NCBI RefSeq assembly: GCF_000013645.1
Contig: NC_007951.1
Span: 1,860,001 to 1,924,000, forward strand
Reading direction: 5' to 3'
Length of the DNA: 64,000 bases
DNA from: Paraburkholderia xenovorans LB400
GTDB lineage: Bacteria; Pseudomonadota; Gammaproteobacteria; Burkholderiales; Burkholderiaceae
Shown: piece after piece, positions 46,894 to 55,264 of the stretch
Position numbering within the stretch: position 1 is the first letter of the stretch
How the letters are laid out: the number at the start of each line of letters is the position of its first letter
The notes under the pieces: generated by a model
Database searches by the model: none
Seen by the model: only the letters and a program-made list of their open reading frames with translations
What the model was told of the DNA's origin: nothing
Position numbers and translations under genes: made by a program

Positions 46894-47661
46894 TCAGACT
46901 GCCGAGATACCGCCCGTGATGCTGATCGCCTGACCGGTGATCTTGGCGGCGGCCGGCGACGCGAGAAACACCACCAGGCCCGCCAGTTCTTCCCTCGTGA
47001 CCACGCCGAGCTTCGCCATCTTCTCCGCTTTGCCGAACAGCTTGCCGGCAAACGGGTCCGCCATGATCTTGCCGTAATGGTCCGTGCCGCTCGTGATCGA
47101 CGGCGTGACGACGTTGGCGCGCACGCCGTCGTACTTGCCTTCGGTGGCGAGTCCGCGCGTGAACATGACGATGCCGGCCATTGCCGCGCCGATCACGCTT
47201 TCGCCGGGGGTTGGCAATTTGGCGGCGTCCGATGCGATGTTGATGATTGCGCCGTGCCGCGCTTCGCGCATGTAGCGCAACGCGGCGCGGCTGCAAAGAA
47301 TCTGCGCAAACAGGCAGCGTTCGAGAATGCCGGGAATCTCCGCGACGGCGATTTCATGCAGCAGCCGTGGCATGTCGTTGCCGCCGGTCGAATTGACCAG
47401 CACGTCGATACGGCCGAGCGATGCCATTGCGTCCGCCATGATCTTTTCCGCAATCTGCGGCTGCGCGGCATCGCCAATGGAAAGCGCGATAGTCGCGCCC
47501 GGAAAGCGTTGTTGCAACTCGGCCTGGGTGGCTTCGGCGCGCGCGGCATGGCGGCCGTTGATAAGGACGCCGGCGGCGCCCGCTTCGAGCAGAGCTTCGG
47601 CGCAGGCGCGGCCAAGACCCGCCGTGCCGCCGGTGATGACGGCAGTGGTCTGATTCAGCAT
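46894..47661 (-). CDS. SDR-family protein without the Tyr/Lys catalytic pair
   Basis: 255 residues, ATG at 47661. The Rossmann start AVITGGTAGLGRACAEAL and the NIAS Ser144 are normal. At the YxxxK position it reads VIGAAMAG: Tyr is Ile157 and Lys is Met161. The end GLVVFLASPAAAKITGQAIS is typical. It therefore cannot use the classical SDR mechanism and may bind NAD(P) for a different step or act as a structural partner. It is divergent from the TetR gene and shares operator copy 5. Confidence 0.88.
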   Translation of the reverse strand: MLNQTTAVITGGTAGLGRACAEALLEAGAAGVLINGRHAARAEATQAELQQRFPGATIALSIGDAAQPQIAEKIMADAMASLGRIDVLVNSTGGNDMPRLLHEIAVAEIPGILERCLFAQILCSRAALRYMREARHGAIINIASDAAKLPTPGESVIGAAMAGIVMFTRGLATEGKYDGVRANVVTPSITSGTDHYGKIMADPFAGKLFGKAEKMAKLGVVTREELAGLVVFLASPAAAKITGQAISITGGISAV

Positions 47662-47734
47662 CCGGTAGGTCTCGAGAAGAAGTAGAAGAGGTGTCGCCCT
47701 AGTTTAACCACAACTTGACTGCAGGGGCAACAGA

Positions 47735-47750
47735 CCGACCTATGGGTTAG
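47735..47750. promoter_or_regulatory. Regulon operator copy 5 (CCGACC-TATG-GGTTAG)
   Basis: 6-4-6 inverted repeat between the divergent SDR and TetR genes, the place expected for autoregulation of the TetR protein. Confidence 0.75.
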
Positions 47751-47857
47751 AATGGTGTCCGATCAAATTTTTTCAAATCATTTTTTGAATCACTCACTGA
47801 AATGAAACAGAAAGACGGCTTGCTTCGGTTTGCGCATGGCTTTTGCGGAGTGCGTGT

Positions 47858-48559
47858 ATGAGCACCTGGAAGAATGCGGTGTTGGGCGCGAGCGAGCAAT
47901 TCGATCGCAAGCGCGAGGTGCTGTTGCGCGAGGCGGCGGCGTCGTTCAACCGGAGCGGCTATCACGGCACGTCGCTCGCTGAAATCGCGAAGAAACTCGG
48001 CGTGACGAAAGCCGCGTTGTATACGTATGTACCGAGCAAGGAAGAGCTGCTTTATTTCTGCCACGATTCGGCAATGGACAGCGCGATGGAGATTCTCGTG
48101 CAGGCGCGCGCGGGAACCGGAACCGGCCTGCAGAAACTCGCGGCCACGCTGCGCGGCTATCTGAACCTGATGCTCGGCGAGGACGGCAGCTACGTGGTTC
48201 TGCTCGAAGAGAACGCAATGAAGCCCGTGCACATGCGCGCGATCATCAAGCGGCGGGACAGGTTCGAACAGGGGTTGCGCGATCTGGTCGAGGAAGGCAT
48301 TGCGGACGGCAGCATCGTGTCATGCAATGCGAAGCTCGCCATTTTCATGATCATGGGCGCAATGAACTGGAGCCGGAAGTGGTATCAGCCGAGCGGCAGC
48401 TGGTCGGGCGCTCAGATTGCGGTGGCGCTTACCGAGATTCTCGAACGTTCGTTAGCGGGCACACCCGTCGCGCAGCTGATCGCGGATCCGGGCAGCATTG
48501 AGGTAGAGGAGCCGGCCGAGGAGGCGCCGGTCGCCAAGGCAAGGCGGCGGCCGGCGTAA
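47858..48559 (+). CDS. TetR-family regulator, probable master regulator of the 27755-48559 regulon
   Basis: 233 residues from the ATG at 47858 (MSTWKNAVLG), behind GGAG. DNA-binding domain: REVLLREAAASFNRSGYHGT, then SLAEIAKKLGVTKAALYTYVPSKEE. The ligand domain follows, with an Ala/Glu/Pro-rich tail. It is the only regulator gene inside the block that carries the five CTRACC-N4-GGTYAG sites, one of which lies in its own promoter. I infer that it represses the whole block until a pathway CoA ester binds it. Confidence 0.9.
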   Translation: MSTWKNAVLGASEQFDRKREVLLREAAASFNRSGYHGTSLAEIAKKLGVTKAALYTYVPSKEELLYFCHDSAMDSAMEILVQARAGTGTGLQKLAATLRGYLNLMLGEDGSYVVLLEENAMKPVHMRAIIKRRDRFEQGLRDLVEEGIADGSIVSCNAKLAIFMIMGAMNWSRKWYQPSGSWSGAQIAVALTEILERSLAGTPVAQLIADPGSIEVEEPAEEAPVAKARRRPA

Positions 48560-48690
48560 AGCCGGCCGGCATGGAACGCCGCCCGCTGGTTCAGATTCGA
48601 CGCGTTCTGGACACGGGCTTGCCCCAAGTCCGGGATGCGCAAATGCGGGGATCGTCGATACCAGCGAAACAGCAGGGGGCTGAATGCAAA

Positions 48691-48722
48691 AAACCCCGTA
48701 AGACTTTGATCTTACGGGGTTT
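48691..48722 (-). terminator. Rho-independent terminator, minus strand
   Basis: AAACCCCGTAAGA (48691-48703) and TCTTACGGGGTTT (48710-48722) form a perfect 13-bp stem with a 6-nt loop. On the minus strand the stem ends in a T-run (complement of the As at 48688-48693). It follows the tRNA 3' remnant at 48768-48789, so it is probably the original terminator of that tRNA; it also faces the end of the TetR gene. Confidence 0.85.
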
Positions 48723-48767
48723 CTCGAACTACCTCGGCTTAGGTTGAAACTAGGCCGGAACAACTAA

Positions 48768-48789
48768 TGGTGCCAGGAGAGGACTCGAA
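48768..48789 (-). tRNA. tRNA 3'-end remnant (T-loop to CCA), not a functional gene
   Basis: Read on the minus strand, the sequence is TTCGAGT (T-loop), a shortened T-stem, then TCCTGGC, A and CCA. The 5' part of a tRNA is absent upstream. One T-stem base is missing against a normal tRNA. The GGCACCA end suggests a tRNA-Leu-like origin, but this is uncertain. With its terminator just downstream it looks like an old integration boundary. Confidence 0.45.
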
Positions 48790-48961
48790 TACTATACTTA
48801 AGCAATTGAATTTAAATGGAAAAATTAGTTAATTCGTGTTGCATATACGCATATGTATACGCAAAACGATCGGATTTCCTAGGACGTTGTTTTGTCGTGG
48901 ATGGTCTCAAACATCAGCGATGCTGGGGTGGCTCATCAGATCGGGGAGATTTGTTCTTTTC

Positions 48962-49006
48962 GTGGGGTGCAGGTGGTAGGAGGTTCAAATCCTCTCGCCC
49001 CGACCA
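48962..49006 (+). tRNA. tRNA-Pro(GGG) 3' half, probable attachment site remnant
   Basis: From the anticodon loop GTGGGGT (anticodon GGG) the sequence continues as GCAGG, TGGTA, T-stem GGAGG, loop TTCAAAT, CCTCT, acceptor CGCCCCG, A, CCA. The matching 5' half (CGGGGCG acceptor strand, D-arm) is not present; the bases before 48962 do not pair. A 3' half from anticodon loop to CCA is the usual core site of tyrosine integrases, and an integrase remnant lies about 330 bp downstream. Confidence 0.75.
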
Positions 49007-49014
49007 AGGAAAAT

Positions 49015-49048
49015 CAAAGGGTTACGGATGGGAGTCCGTAACCCTTTG
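49015..49048 (+). terminator. Rho-independent terminator after the tRNA-Pro fragment
   Basis: CAAAGGGTTACGGA (49015-49028) and TCCGTAACCCTTTG (49035-49048) form a perfect 14-bp stem with a 6-nt loop, followed by TCGCTTTTGGATTTTTT. It begins 8 bp after the CCA, as native tRNA terminators do. Confidence 0.85.
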
Positions 49049-49339
49049 TCGCTTTTGGATTTTTTACCCCACTTTTTACCCCACCGCCTTCGCGTTTGCA
49101 TAACGGATGGGAGCAACGAGCGTGGTAGCGATGGCGCTCCGACCCATATGAGAGTCGACCTCACTGCTCGGCGTTGGTCGCGTGCTAGAGATCATCTCTC
49201 GCTGTTCAGCGCCACGCGCAGTTGATTTCGCACCTGTGCGGTCCTCCGAATCCCTCCGTTTCCCCTCAGTAGGCGGTCCGAGTAAATCCGCTCGGTTCCA
49301 TTTGACACCGCAAAGGCCTCAGAGCAGCAAGGTTTTGGG

Positions 49340-49498
49340 GATGTCATTCTTCTTGCCGCGCTCCCGCCTCAACTTCATCGGCTGTCCGCGCTGTGGATCG
49401 CCAAGCTGGCCGATCCCGGGTATTACGCTGACGGCGGCGGCCATTACTTCCAGATTTCCGGTTCGGGTTCGCGCTCCTGGATCTACCGTTGTGCCGTT
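49340..49498 (+). pseudogene. N-terminal remnant of a P4-type tyrosine integrase
   Basis: In the frame of base 49340 the sequence encodes a stretch whose part LADPGYYADGGGHYFQIS, followed by GSGSRSWIYR, matches the conserved arm-binding N-terminus (DUF4102-type) of tRNA-targeting integrases. The match ends at about 49486 and no catalytic domain follows; the frame soon leaves the family pattern and stops. Its place downstream of a tRNA 3' half is where such integrase genes sit. It is a decayed remnant, not a functional gene. Confidence 0.75.
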
Positions 49499-50137
49499 CG
49501 AGTTAGCTACGGTTCAGGCTGTTGCGTAAGCGATCGATCGGACTTTGTATCTGGATGTTCTGCTTCTCGGTCCATGTTTCTTGTTGGATAAGGATTTCCC
49601 GTCGATGCGATGACCGTAAATAACCTCCGGCTACACATCTAGCTACACATTTGAGGACGGGGGCGCAATAGCGCCAGCATGGACCGCGAGCTCTTAGCGT
49701 TGCGCGCATCCGCTGTATGGGCGCAAATCTTGGGGATGGATTGCATGCCGTTCGTGCGTAATGTGCGACATGCAGCTGCTCTCTACGGCAAGCGTAGATA
49801 GTTATAATCAAAGACATATTAATATATATAAATAGCACTACTGATATTTTCTAAAATGACTGGAATTGGACTTGTCAATTGGGTGATGCACGTGAGAAGA
49901 CGGATCGTTGATCAGGTACTTAAGTTATTTTTAGATGGGGCTTGGCGAGATCACGGCAGTCAGGAATATGGGCAAGCTTGCGGTACCGGCACAGCCTGCC
50001 ACGGGCAGCCCGCTTGTGCCTCCCCCAAGGCGAGCACTTTGGCCCGGCGCGACCGCAAGTCGGGTTTTCGCTTCGCCTCTGACCGCGGGTTTATCCAGGC
50101 GAGCGTCTCACGAAAGCGAACGAGCATCATTGCGCAT

Positions 50138-50156
50138 ATCATTTCATGTGATATGA
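50138..50156. promoter_or_regulatory. MarR-regulon site 1 (ATCATTTCATGTGATATGA)
   Basis: This 19-bp site lies 28 bp upstream of the acyl-CoA ligase start and is identical to the site at 59762-59780. It overlaps the inverted repeat ATATCA-N7-TGATAT. Related copies lie at 56412 and 59652. Confidence 0.75.
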
Positions 50157-50184
50157 TATAGTTAACACCAAATCGGAGACGACG

Positions 50185-51816
50185 ATGAAATTACAGCCAG
50201 AAAGCCACGGTCCTTACGCGGTCATGGAAATGTGCGTCGGGGACGCGCTGGATGAGGCGGCGCGAAAGTGGCCGGAGCGCACAGGTTGGGTTTTTGAGGA
50301 AGAGCATATCTCCTATCAGCAGATGAAGGAGCATGTCGACCGGGTCGCCCGTGCGTTGCTCGCGAGCGGGATCGAGCGCGGCGACGTGGTTGCAGTGTGG
50401 ATGCCGAATCTTCCGCATTTCGCGTTCATTGAGCTCGCCTGCGCAAAGATTGGCGCGATTATCGGCGCGATCAATACGCGTTCGAAGGTCTTCGAGGTCG
50501 AGCATTTTATGAAGCATAGCGAGGCGAAGCTCCTCGTGATGGTCGACCGTTTTATCAAGCATGATTTCGTCGCAACGCTGAACGAGGTTTGCAGAGGCGA
50601 AGCGAGGCAAATTGGTGGTGACGTTGCGGCCGGCGGAGTCGGGCAGTTGCGCAAGGTGGTGAGCGTGTCGTCGGCGCCTGATAGTCGTGCTCAATCGTGG
50701 ACCGCCTTCATCGCACTTGGGGAGTCCGTCACGGCCGAGGCACTCGCGACGATTCAGCGTCAGCAGAACATTGACGATCCGATTCTTATCCAGTACACCT
50801 CGGGCACGACATCGCTTCCCAAAGGTGCGCTCTGCAACCACCGTTACGTCCTGAACTTCGGTGGGGTGCTGATGCAGAGACTCGGCATGGAGGAAGGCGA
50901 CGCGTTTCTCAATACCCAACCGTTTTACCATGTTGGGGGATCCTGCGGCGCCGTGCCCGCTCCCCTTACGCTGGGGTGTACGGTCGTCAGCGCCGAATAC
51001 TACGAGGTCGAGCGCATCCTCTCGCTAATCGAGCGTGAGCGCTGTGTGGCCCGCTCGGGGTATGGCGCGATGTATATCATGGAGATGAATCATCCGCGTT
51101 TTCGCGAGTTCGATCTGTCGAGCCTGAAGGCAGGATGGTGTGTCGGTACGGCCGAGCTGATGAACCGAGTTCGCAACGAGATGAACATCCCTGGTCTGCT
51201 GCAGATCTACGGTGCGACGGAGGTAGGCGGTACGAGCGCGTGGGTCGATGATCCGTGGGAGTTGCGCTCTAGCAGTTGCGGCTCGCCAATCTACGGCACC
51301 GAATTGAAGATCGTCGATCCGGCCACTGGCGCGACGCTTGCGTCCGGCGAGATCGGCGAGATCTGCATGCGCGGTTGGTGGAAGATGAACGGCTATCTCA
51401 AGCAGCCGGCCGAGACGGCTAGCACGGTCGACGCTGACGGATGGGTGCACACTGGCGATCTCGGGCATGTCGACGAGGCTGGCAATCTTTATTTTTCCAG
51501 CCGGCTGAAGGACATGCTGAAGATCGGTGGCGAGAATGTCTCGGCGCAGGAAGTGGAAGCGGTGCTACTCAGTCATCCGCGCATCGCACAGGTTGCGGTG
51601 ATCGGCGCGCCCGACGAGCGTCTGACCGAAGTGGTCATGGCGATCGTTGAGCCGCGTCATAACGAGCAGGTCACGGAAGAAGAAGTGATTGCATATTGCG
51701 CGCAGCGGATGGCCAACTTCCGCGTGCCACGTTATGTGCGCATTACGCAAACGTGGCCGCTTACCGATAGCGGAAAAATTCAGAAACACAAGTTGCGCGA
51801 GCAATATCTCGTCTGA
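50185..51816 (+). CDS. AMP-dependent acyl-CoA ligase of the second catabolic locus
   Basis: 543 residues, ATG at 50185 behind CGGAGACG. Motifs: ILIQYTSGTTSLPKGALCNH for adenylation, IYGATEVGGTSAW core, TGDLGHVDEAGNLYFSSRLKDMLK hinge, and the C-terminal catalytic Lys in PLTDSGKIQKHKLR. It activates a carboxylate to its CoA ester. First gene of the plus-strand operon to 55771, whose products are DUF35, thiolase-like, hydrolase, crotonase and thioesterase proteins. Codon use is less GC-biased than on the left side of the window. Confidence 0.9.
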   Translation: MKLQPESHGPYAVMEMCVGDALDEAARKWPERTGWVFEEEHISYQQMKEHVDRVARALLASGIERGDVVAVWMPNLPHFAFIELACAKIGAIIGAINTRSKVFEVEHFMKHSEAKLLVMVDRFIKHDFVATLNEVCRGEARQIGGDVAAGGVGQLRKVVSVSSAPDSRAQSWTAFIALGESVTAEALATIQRQQNIDDPILIQYTSGTTSLPKGALCNHRYVLNFGGVLMQRLGMEEGDAFLNTQPFYHVGGSCGAVPAPLTLGCTVVSAEYYEVERILSLIERERCVARSGYGAMYIMEMNHPRFREFDLSSLKAGWCVGTAELMNRVRNEMNIPGLLQIYGATEVGGTSAWVDDPWELRSSSCGSPIYGTELKIVDPATGATLASGEIGEICMRGWWKMNGYLKQPAETASTVDADGWVHTGDLGHVDEAGNLYFSSRLKDMLKIGGENVSAQEVEAVLLSHPRIAQVAVIGAPDERLTEVVMAIVEPRHNEQVTEEEVIAYCAQRMANFRVPRYVRITQTWPLTDSGKIQKHKLREQYLV

Positions 51817-51912
51817 CCACGACAGTGGGCGGACCGGTTGTGACCGGCTCCGCGGCCATAAATCTGCGCCAACGTGGCTCGTTGCTACGCAGCGCGTCAC
51901 AGGAGACAACCG

Positions 51913-52320
51913 GTGAAGCACGTTACATATCCCCGATCCTCTCTCGACAGTGAGCCGTACTGGGAAGGTTGCCGTCGCAGAGAGTTGCGTTACCAGCATT
52001 GCAGTGAGTGCGGCGAAGTCGTGTTTCATCCGCGGGCGCTGTGCCCGTATTGTCTGACGGATGCGCTCACATGGAAGGTATCGGCGGGACGCGCACGGAT
52101 CTATTCTTTTTCGGTGCAGCATGTCGCGTTGCGGCCGGTCGATGGCGAGGACGCGCCCCGCGTGCTCGGTATCGCCGAAGTCGACGAAGGATTTCACATG
52201 TTCGCTGAATTCTTCACCGACGACCTCGATTCGCTGACGATCGGCGATCCTCTCGAAGTTCTGTTTGCGAAAATTGACGACTCGCTCGTACTTCCCAAGT
52301 TCAAGGTGTTGCCACGATGA
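51913..52320 (+). CDS. DUF35 / OB-fold protein with intact zinc ribbon
   Basis: 135 residues from a GTG at 51913, behind AGGAGACAACCG. Helical start, then the complete ribbon C30-x2-C33-x10-C44-x2-C47 (HCSECGEV ... LCPYCLTD), then OB-fold (RARIYSFSVQHVALRPV). Compared with the DUF35 protein at 32202, all four Cys are kept, so zinc binding is expected. Its stop overlaps the start of the thiolase-like gene, marking the usual complex pair. Confidence 0.9.
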   Translation: MKHVTYPRSSLDSEPYWEGCRRRELRYQHCSECGEVVFHPRALCPYCLTDALTWKVSAGRARIYSFSVQHVALRPVDGEDAPRVLGIAEVDEGFHMFAEFFTDDLDSLTIGDPLEVLFAKIDDSLVLPKFKVLPR

Positions 52321-53537
52321 GTACGAACGCATTACGCGGTAAGGCCGCGATCGTCGGTTTCGGCGACAGTTATTGCAAGCGTGGGGAAGTTAAAAGTGCG
52401 ATGCGACTGGCACAGGAAGCGACGCGCCGGGCGCTCGACGACGCAGGACTCAACAAGGACGAAATCGACGGGCTGCTGACGGGCCGCGCGCCGATGTCCG
52501 ATCAGCGTCACCAATGGAACAACATCTTCGCGGCGTACAACAAGATCACTCCGCGCTATGCGTCGGAAATCACCATTCATGCGGCAGGCATGAACTCGAT
52601 GCTCAAGCATGCAGCGCTCGCGGTGACGAGTGGCGTCGCGCGCTTTGTGTTATGCGTGGGCGCCGACGCGGCCGCGAGTCAGCCGACCGTGCGTGCGCAG
52701 ATCGGAGGCATGGATGCGGACCCCGAATTCGAGCAGCCGTACGAGCCGATCATTCCGACGATCTACGCACAGATGGCATGCCGCCTGATGCACGAATATG
52801 GCATGAGCGAAGAGGATTTCTCGGCGGTTGCGGTGCAATGCCAGGAATGGGCTGTACATCATCCGTACGCAGCGAAGGGACACAAGGGCCTTGTGACGAT
52901 CGACGACGTGATGCGCTCACCAATGATCGCATCGCCTTTGCGGCTCTGGCATTGTGCCCCTTGGGGACCACCCGGGACCGCCGGCGCCGTGATCGTGACG
53001 GATGCCGACACCGCGCGCTCGATGTCGGACCGGCCAATCTATCTGCTCGGGGCGGGCGAATGTCAGACGCATGAATACCTGAGCGACCGCATGGCGTTGC
53101 GCAGCAGCATCCTTCCGCTGGGTGATCTGCCAAACATTACGTCGACTGGGTGCCGCGTGGCGGGAGACGCGGCGTTCAGTATGGCGGGTTTGCGTCCCGA
53201 CGACATCAATGTCGTGCAAACGGCGTCTCAGTTTGCACACGTCGAGTTGCAGGTGCTCGCAGAACTTGGCTTCACTGATCTAAGGGCCGCGGGCGAATTC
53301 GTGCGTTCCGGCGCGACCGGCCCGCAAGGCGCATTGCCGACGAACACAAACGGCGGATGGCTGTCGTTTGGTCAGCCAGGCGTGTCATGTGTGATGGACA
53401 GCATCAGCGAGACGATCCGGCAGTTGCGGGGTGAGGCGCTTGGGTTACAGGTGCAGGATGCTCACATCGGACTCGTGCACGGGAACGGTGGCATGCAGGC
53501 GTGCCACAGCGTTGCCATTCTCGGGCGCGAGCCATGA
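52317..53537 (+). CDS. Thiolase-like protein lacking the nucleophilic Cys
   Basis: 406 residues, ATG at 52317 overlapping the DUF35 stop. Thiolase fold: AAIVGFGDSYCKRGEV, VARFVLCVGADAAAS, and TNTNGGWLSFGQPGVSC near the end. The nucleophile position is Gly91 (IHAAGMNSM) and the GHP His is Gln (FGQPG). As with the proteins at 29892 and 30986, Claisen thiolysis is not possible in the classical way. A retro-aldol or related CoA-ester role with the DUF35 partner is inferred. Confidence 0.87.
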   Translation: MSTNALRGKAAIVGFGDSYCKRGEVKSAMRLAQEATRRALDDAGLNKDEIDGLLTGRAPMSDQRHQWNNIFAAYNKITPRYASEITIHAAGMNSMLKHAALAVTSGVARFVLCVGADAAASQPTVRAQIGGMDADPEFEQPYEPIIPTIYAQMACRLMHEYGMSEEDFSAVAVQCQEWAVHHPYAAKGHKGLVTIDDVMRSPMIASPLRLWHCAPWGPPGTAGAVIVTDADTARSMSDRPIYLLGAGECQTHEYLSDRMALRSSILPLGDLPNITSTGCRVAGDAAFSMAGLRPDDINVVQTASQFAHVELQVLAELGFTDLRAAGEFVRSGATGPQGALPTNTNGGWLSFGQPGVSCVMDSISETIRQLRGEALGLQVQDAHIGLVHGNGGMQACHSVAILGREP

Positions 53538-54493
53538 GCGCGCTGGGTCTTGCCGCGATGGGCAGCTATACGGTGGGCGGCCGGGCCGTGACGGTTGAAG
53601 GTCGTGCAAAGCGTACCGTTGCCCTGTCAGCGGGTCTTGGCCTTGACTATGATCCGAATGGGCAATTCTGGATCGAACAGGCGTACGTCCAATACTTTGT
53701 TCCGTCCACGCAACGCGTCGAATGGCCGCTTGTGCTGATTCATGGTGGCGGCCTGACCGGCAGCGCCTGGGAAACGACACCCGACGGGCGGCCCGGGTGG
53801 CTGCACGATTTCCTGGTGGCCGGGTTTGCGGTACATGTTGTCGATAATGTCGAGCGGGGCCGTGCCGGCTTCTGCGCACTGGAAGGCGAGTGGGATGGCA
53901 TGCCGATCGTGCGCAGCGAGCAGGAGTCGTGGGCGCTGTACCGGATTGGCGATGCGTCGGATTATGTACGCCGCATTCCTTATGCGGGACAGCGTTTTCC
54001 GTACACCTGTCTCGGCGAGCTTACGCGTCGCACGGTGCCGCGCTGGCCCGCGACGATCGATGCGCAACGGCGCGCGCTGCTGGCGCTGATTGAGCGGCTT
54101 GGCCCGTGCATTGTGCTAGGACACAGCCAGGGCGGCGGTTTCGCGATCGAACTGGCTGCAACACGTCCTGATCTCGTGCGCGCGGCCGTCGCGCTTGAGC
54201 CTCATGGGAACTTTTCGTCGATTGGATCGGTGGCGCTCCATAACCGCCCGTTGCTTCTCGTGTCCGGTGATTACTTCGCACAGTCCGCGCTTTGGCGCGA
54301 TCTCGACGCCAAGGCGCAAGGTGCGCTCCTGGCATGGGGGCGGGCAGGCGGTATCCCGCACACGCTGCGGCTCAACAATCAGGGCCTGCCAGGGCACTCG
54401 CATATGATGATGATGGATGAGGGCAGTGAGCGTATTGCGGCGCTGATCGTCGAATGGCTCTCCGATGTGACGGCGGGACAGCCGCGAGGATGA
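53534..54493 (+). CDS. Alpha/beta-fold hydrolase
   Basis: 319 residues from the ATG at 53534, overlapping the thiolase-like stop. Oxyanion region LIHGGGLTGSAWE, nucleophile elbow GHSQGGG (Ser), and a late catalytic His in GLPGHSHMMMMDEGSER. It may act as esterase, thioesterase or lactonase. Its stop overlaps the next start, so it is embedded in the operon. Confidence 0.88.
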   Translation: MSALGLAAMGSYTVGGRAVTVEGRAKRTVALSAGLGLDYDPNGQFWIEQAYVQYFVPSTQRVEWPLVLIHGGGLTGSAWETTPDGRPGWLHDFLVAGFAVHVVDNVERGRAGFCALEGEWDGMPIVRSEQESWALYRIGDASDYVRRIPYAGQRFPYTCLGELTRRTVPRWPATIDAQRRALLALIERLGPCIVLGHSQGGGFAIELAATRPDLVRAAVALEPHGNFSSIGSVALHNRPLLLVSGDYFAQSALWRDLDAKAQGALLAWGRAGGIPHTLRLNNQGLPGHSHMMMMDEGSERIAALIVEWLSDVTAGQPRG

Positions 54494-55260
54494 ACAGCAT
54501 GACTCCCGAACTGAATCAGGATAATCCCGGTAACGGCTTCGTCGATGTCGTGGATGAGGGCCGTCTACGTTATGTGACGATCTGCCGCGAAAGCCGTGCC
54601 AATGCGTTGTCGGTCGCGATGTTGGGATCACTCGCCGATGCGATTGCGTCGGCTGGCCGTGTGTCCGCAATCGACGCAATCGTACTCCGGTCGACAGGTG
54701 TGAACTTTTGCGCGGGCGCTGACATGGGCGAACTGAGAACGCATCGCCGGCAACAATATGACGCATTGCGCACGCTGATCGCCGCACTCGACAAGCGCGC
54801 GGTGCCGCTACTGTGTGTGATGCAAGGTAGGGCGCTTGGCGCGGGGTGCGTGTTGTCAGCGCTCGCGGATGTCGTGATTGCGTCCGACGAAGCCACGCAA
54901 GGCTTTCCCGAGATGCGCTTCGGTATGTACCCTTCGCTGGTTCATGCGGTGCTTGTACAGAAATTGCCTGAGCCGCTCGTGTATGCGCTTTGCGTCGGCG
55001 CGCGGGTGTTGAGCGCGCACGATGCGTGGTCGCTCGGACTTGTTACCGAAGTGCTTCCTGCGGACGATTTCACGAAGTGCGCGCGCGACCGCGTCGAGTT
55101 CTATGTGGCGCGGACCGCCGCGGTCCGCTACGGCCGCGAGATGATGGATCAGTCTGCGAGAGAGATGCTGCTGGCGCGCGTGGCGAAAGCGGAACATATC
55201 ATCGACCGTAACCTTGCCGATCCCGAGGTGGAAGCGATGCTGTCGAGCTACAGGAAATGA
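54490..55260 (+). CDS. Crotonase-fold protein lacking the first catalytic Glu
   Basis: 256 residues from the ATG at 54490 overlapping the hydrolase stop (an ATG three codons later is possible). NFCAGADMGELR oxyanion loop is present. At the first catalytic Glu (GCEL in hydratases) the sequence reads GAGCVLSALAD, with Val121; the second Glu is kept (GFPEMRFGMYP, Glu141). One-Glu crotonases include isomerases and decarboxylases, so a hydratase name would be unsafe. Confidence 0.85.
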   Translation: MNSMTPELNQDNPGNGFVDVVDEGRLRYVTICRESRANALSVAMLGSLADAIASAGRVSAIDAIVLRSTGVNFCAGADMGELRTHRRQQYDALRTLIAALDKRAVPLLCVMQGRALGAGCVLSALADVVIASDEATQGFPEMRFGMYPSLVHAVLVQKLPEPLVYALCVGARVLSAHDAWSLGLVTEVLPADDFTKCARDRVEFYVARTAAVRYGREMMDQSAREMLLARVAKAEHIIDRNLADPEVEAMLSSYRK

Positions 55261-55264
55261 CGCG

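Larger units (their letters stand above)
48560..50184. other. AT-richer junction region of a probable genomic island, 1.6 kb
   Basis: No intact gene. From left to right it holds a tRNA-type terminator (48691), a tRNA 3' remnant (48768), a tRNA-Pro 3' half (48962) with its terminator (49015), and an integrase remnant (49340), each listed. An AT-rich stretch (49800-49860) and an operator for the next operon (50138) complete it. Base composition is clearly lower in GC than on the left side. Confidence 0.7.

Noticed and set aside
48924..49006. Possible complete 83-nt tRNA using TGGGGTG as 5' acceptor strand
   Set aside because: The acceptor can pair with G-U pairs, but no D-arm or anticodon 5' stem forms; only the 3' half from the anticodon loop is tRNA-like.
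49503..49838. 111-codon minus-strand frame in the island junction
   Set aside because: No ribosome-binding site, no recognised domain and partly over the AT-rich region; not supported as a gene.
49800..49860. AT-rich stretch as a possible replication origin
   Set aside because: No DnaA-box cluster or iterons seen; more likely a promoter-like or foreign sequence segment.
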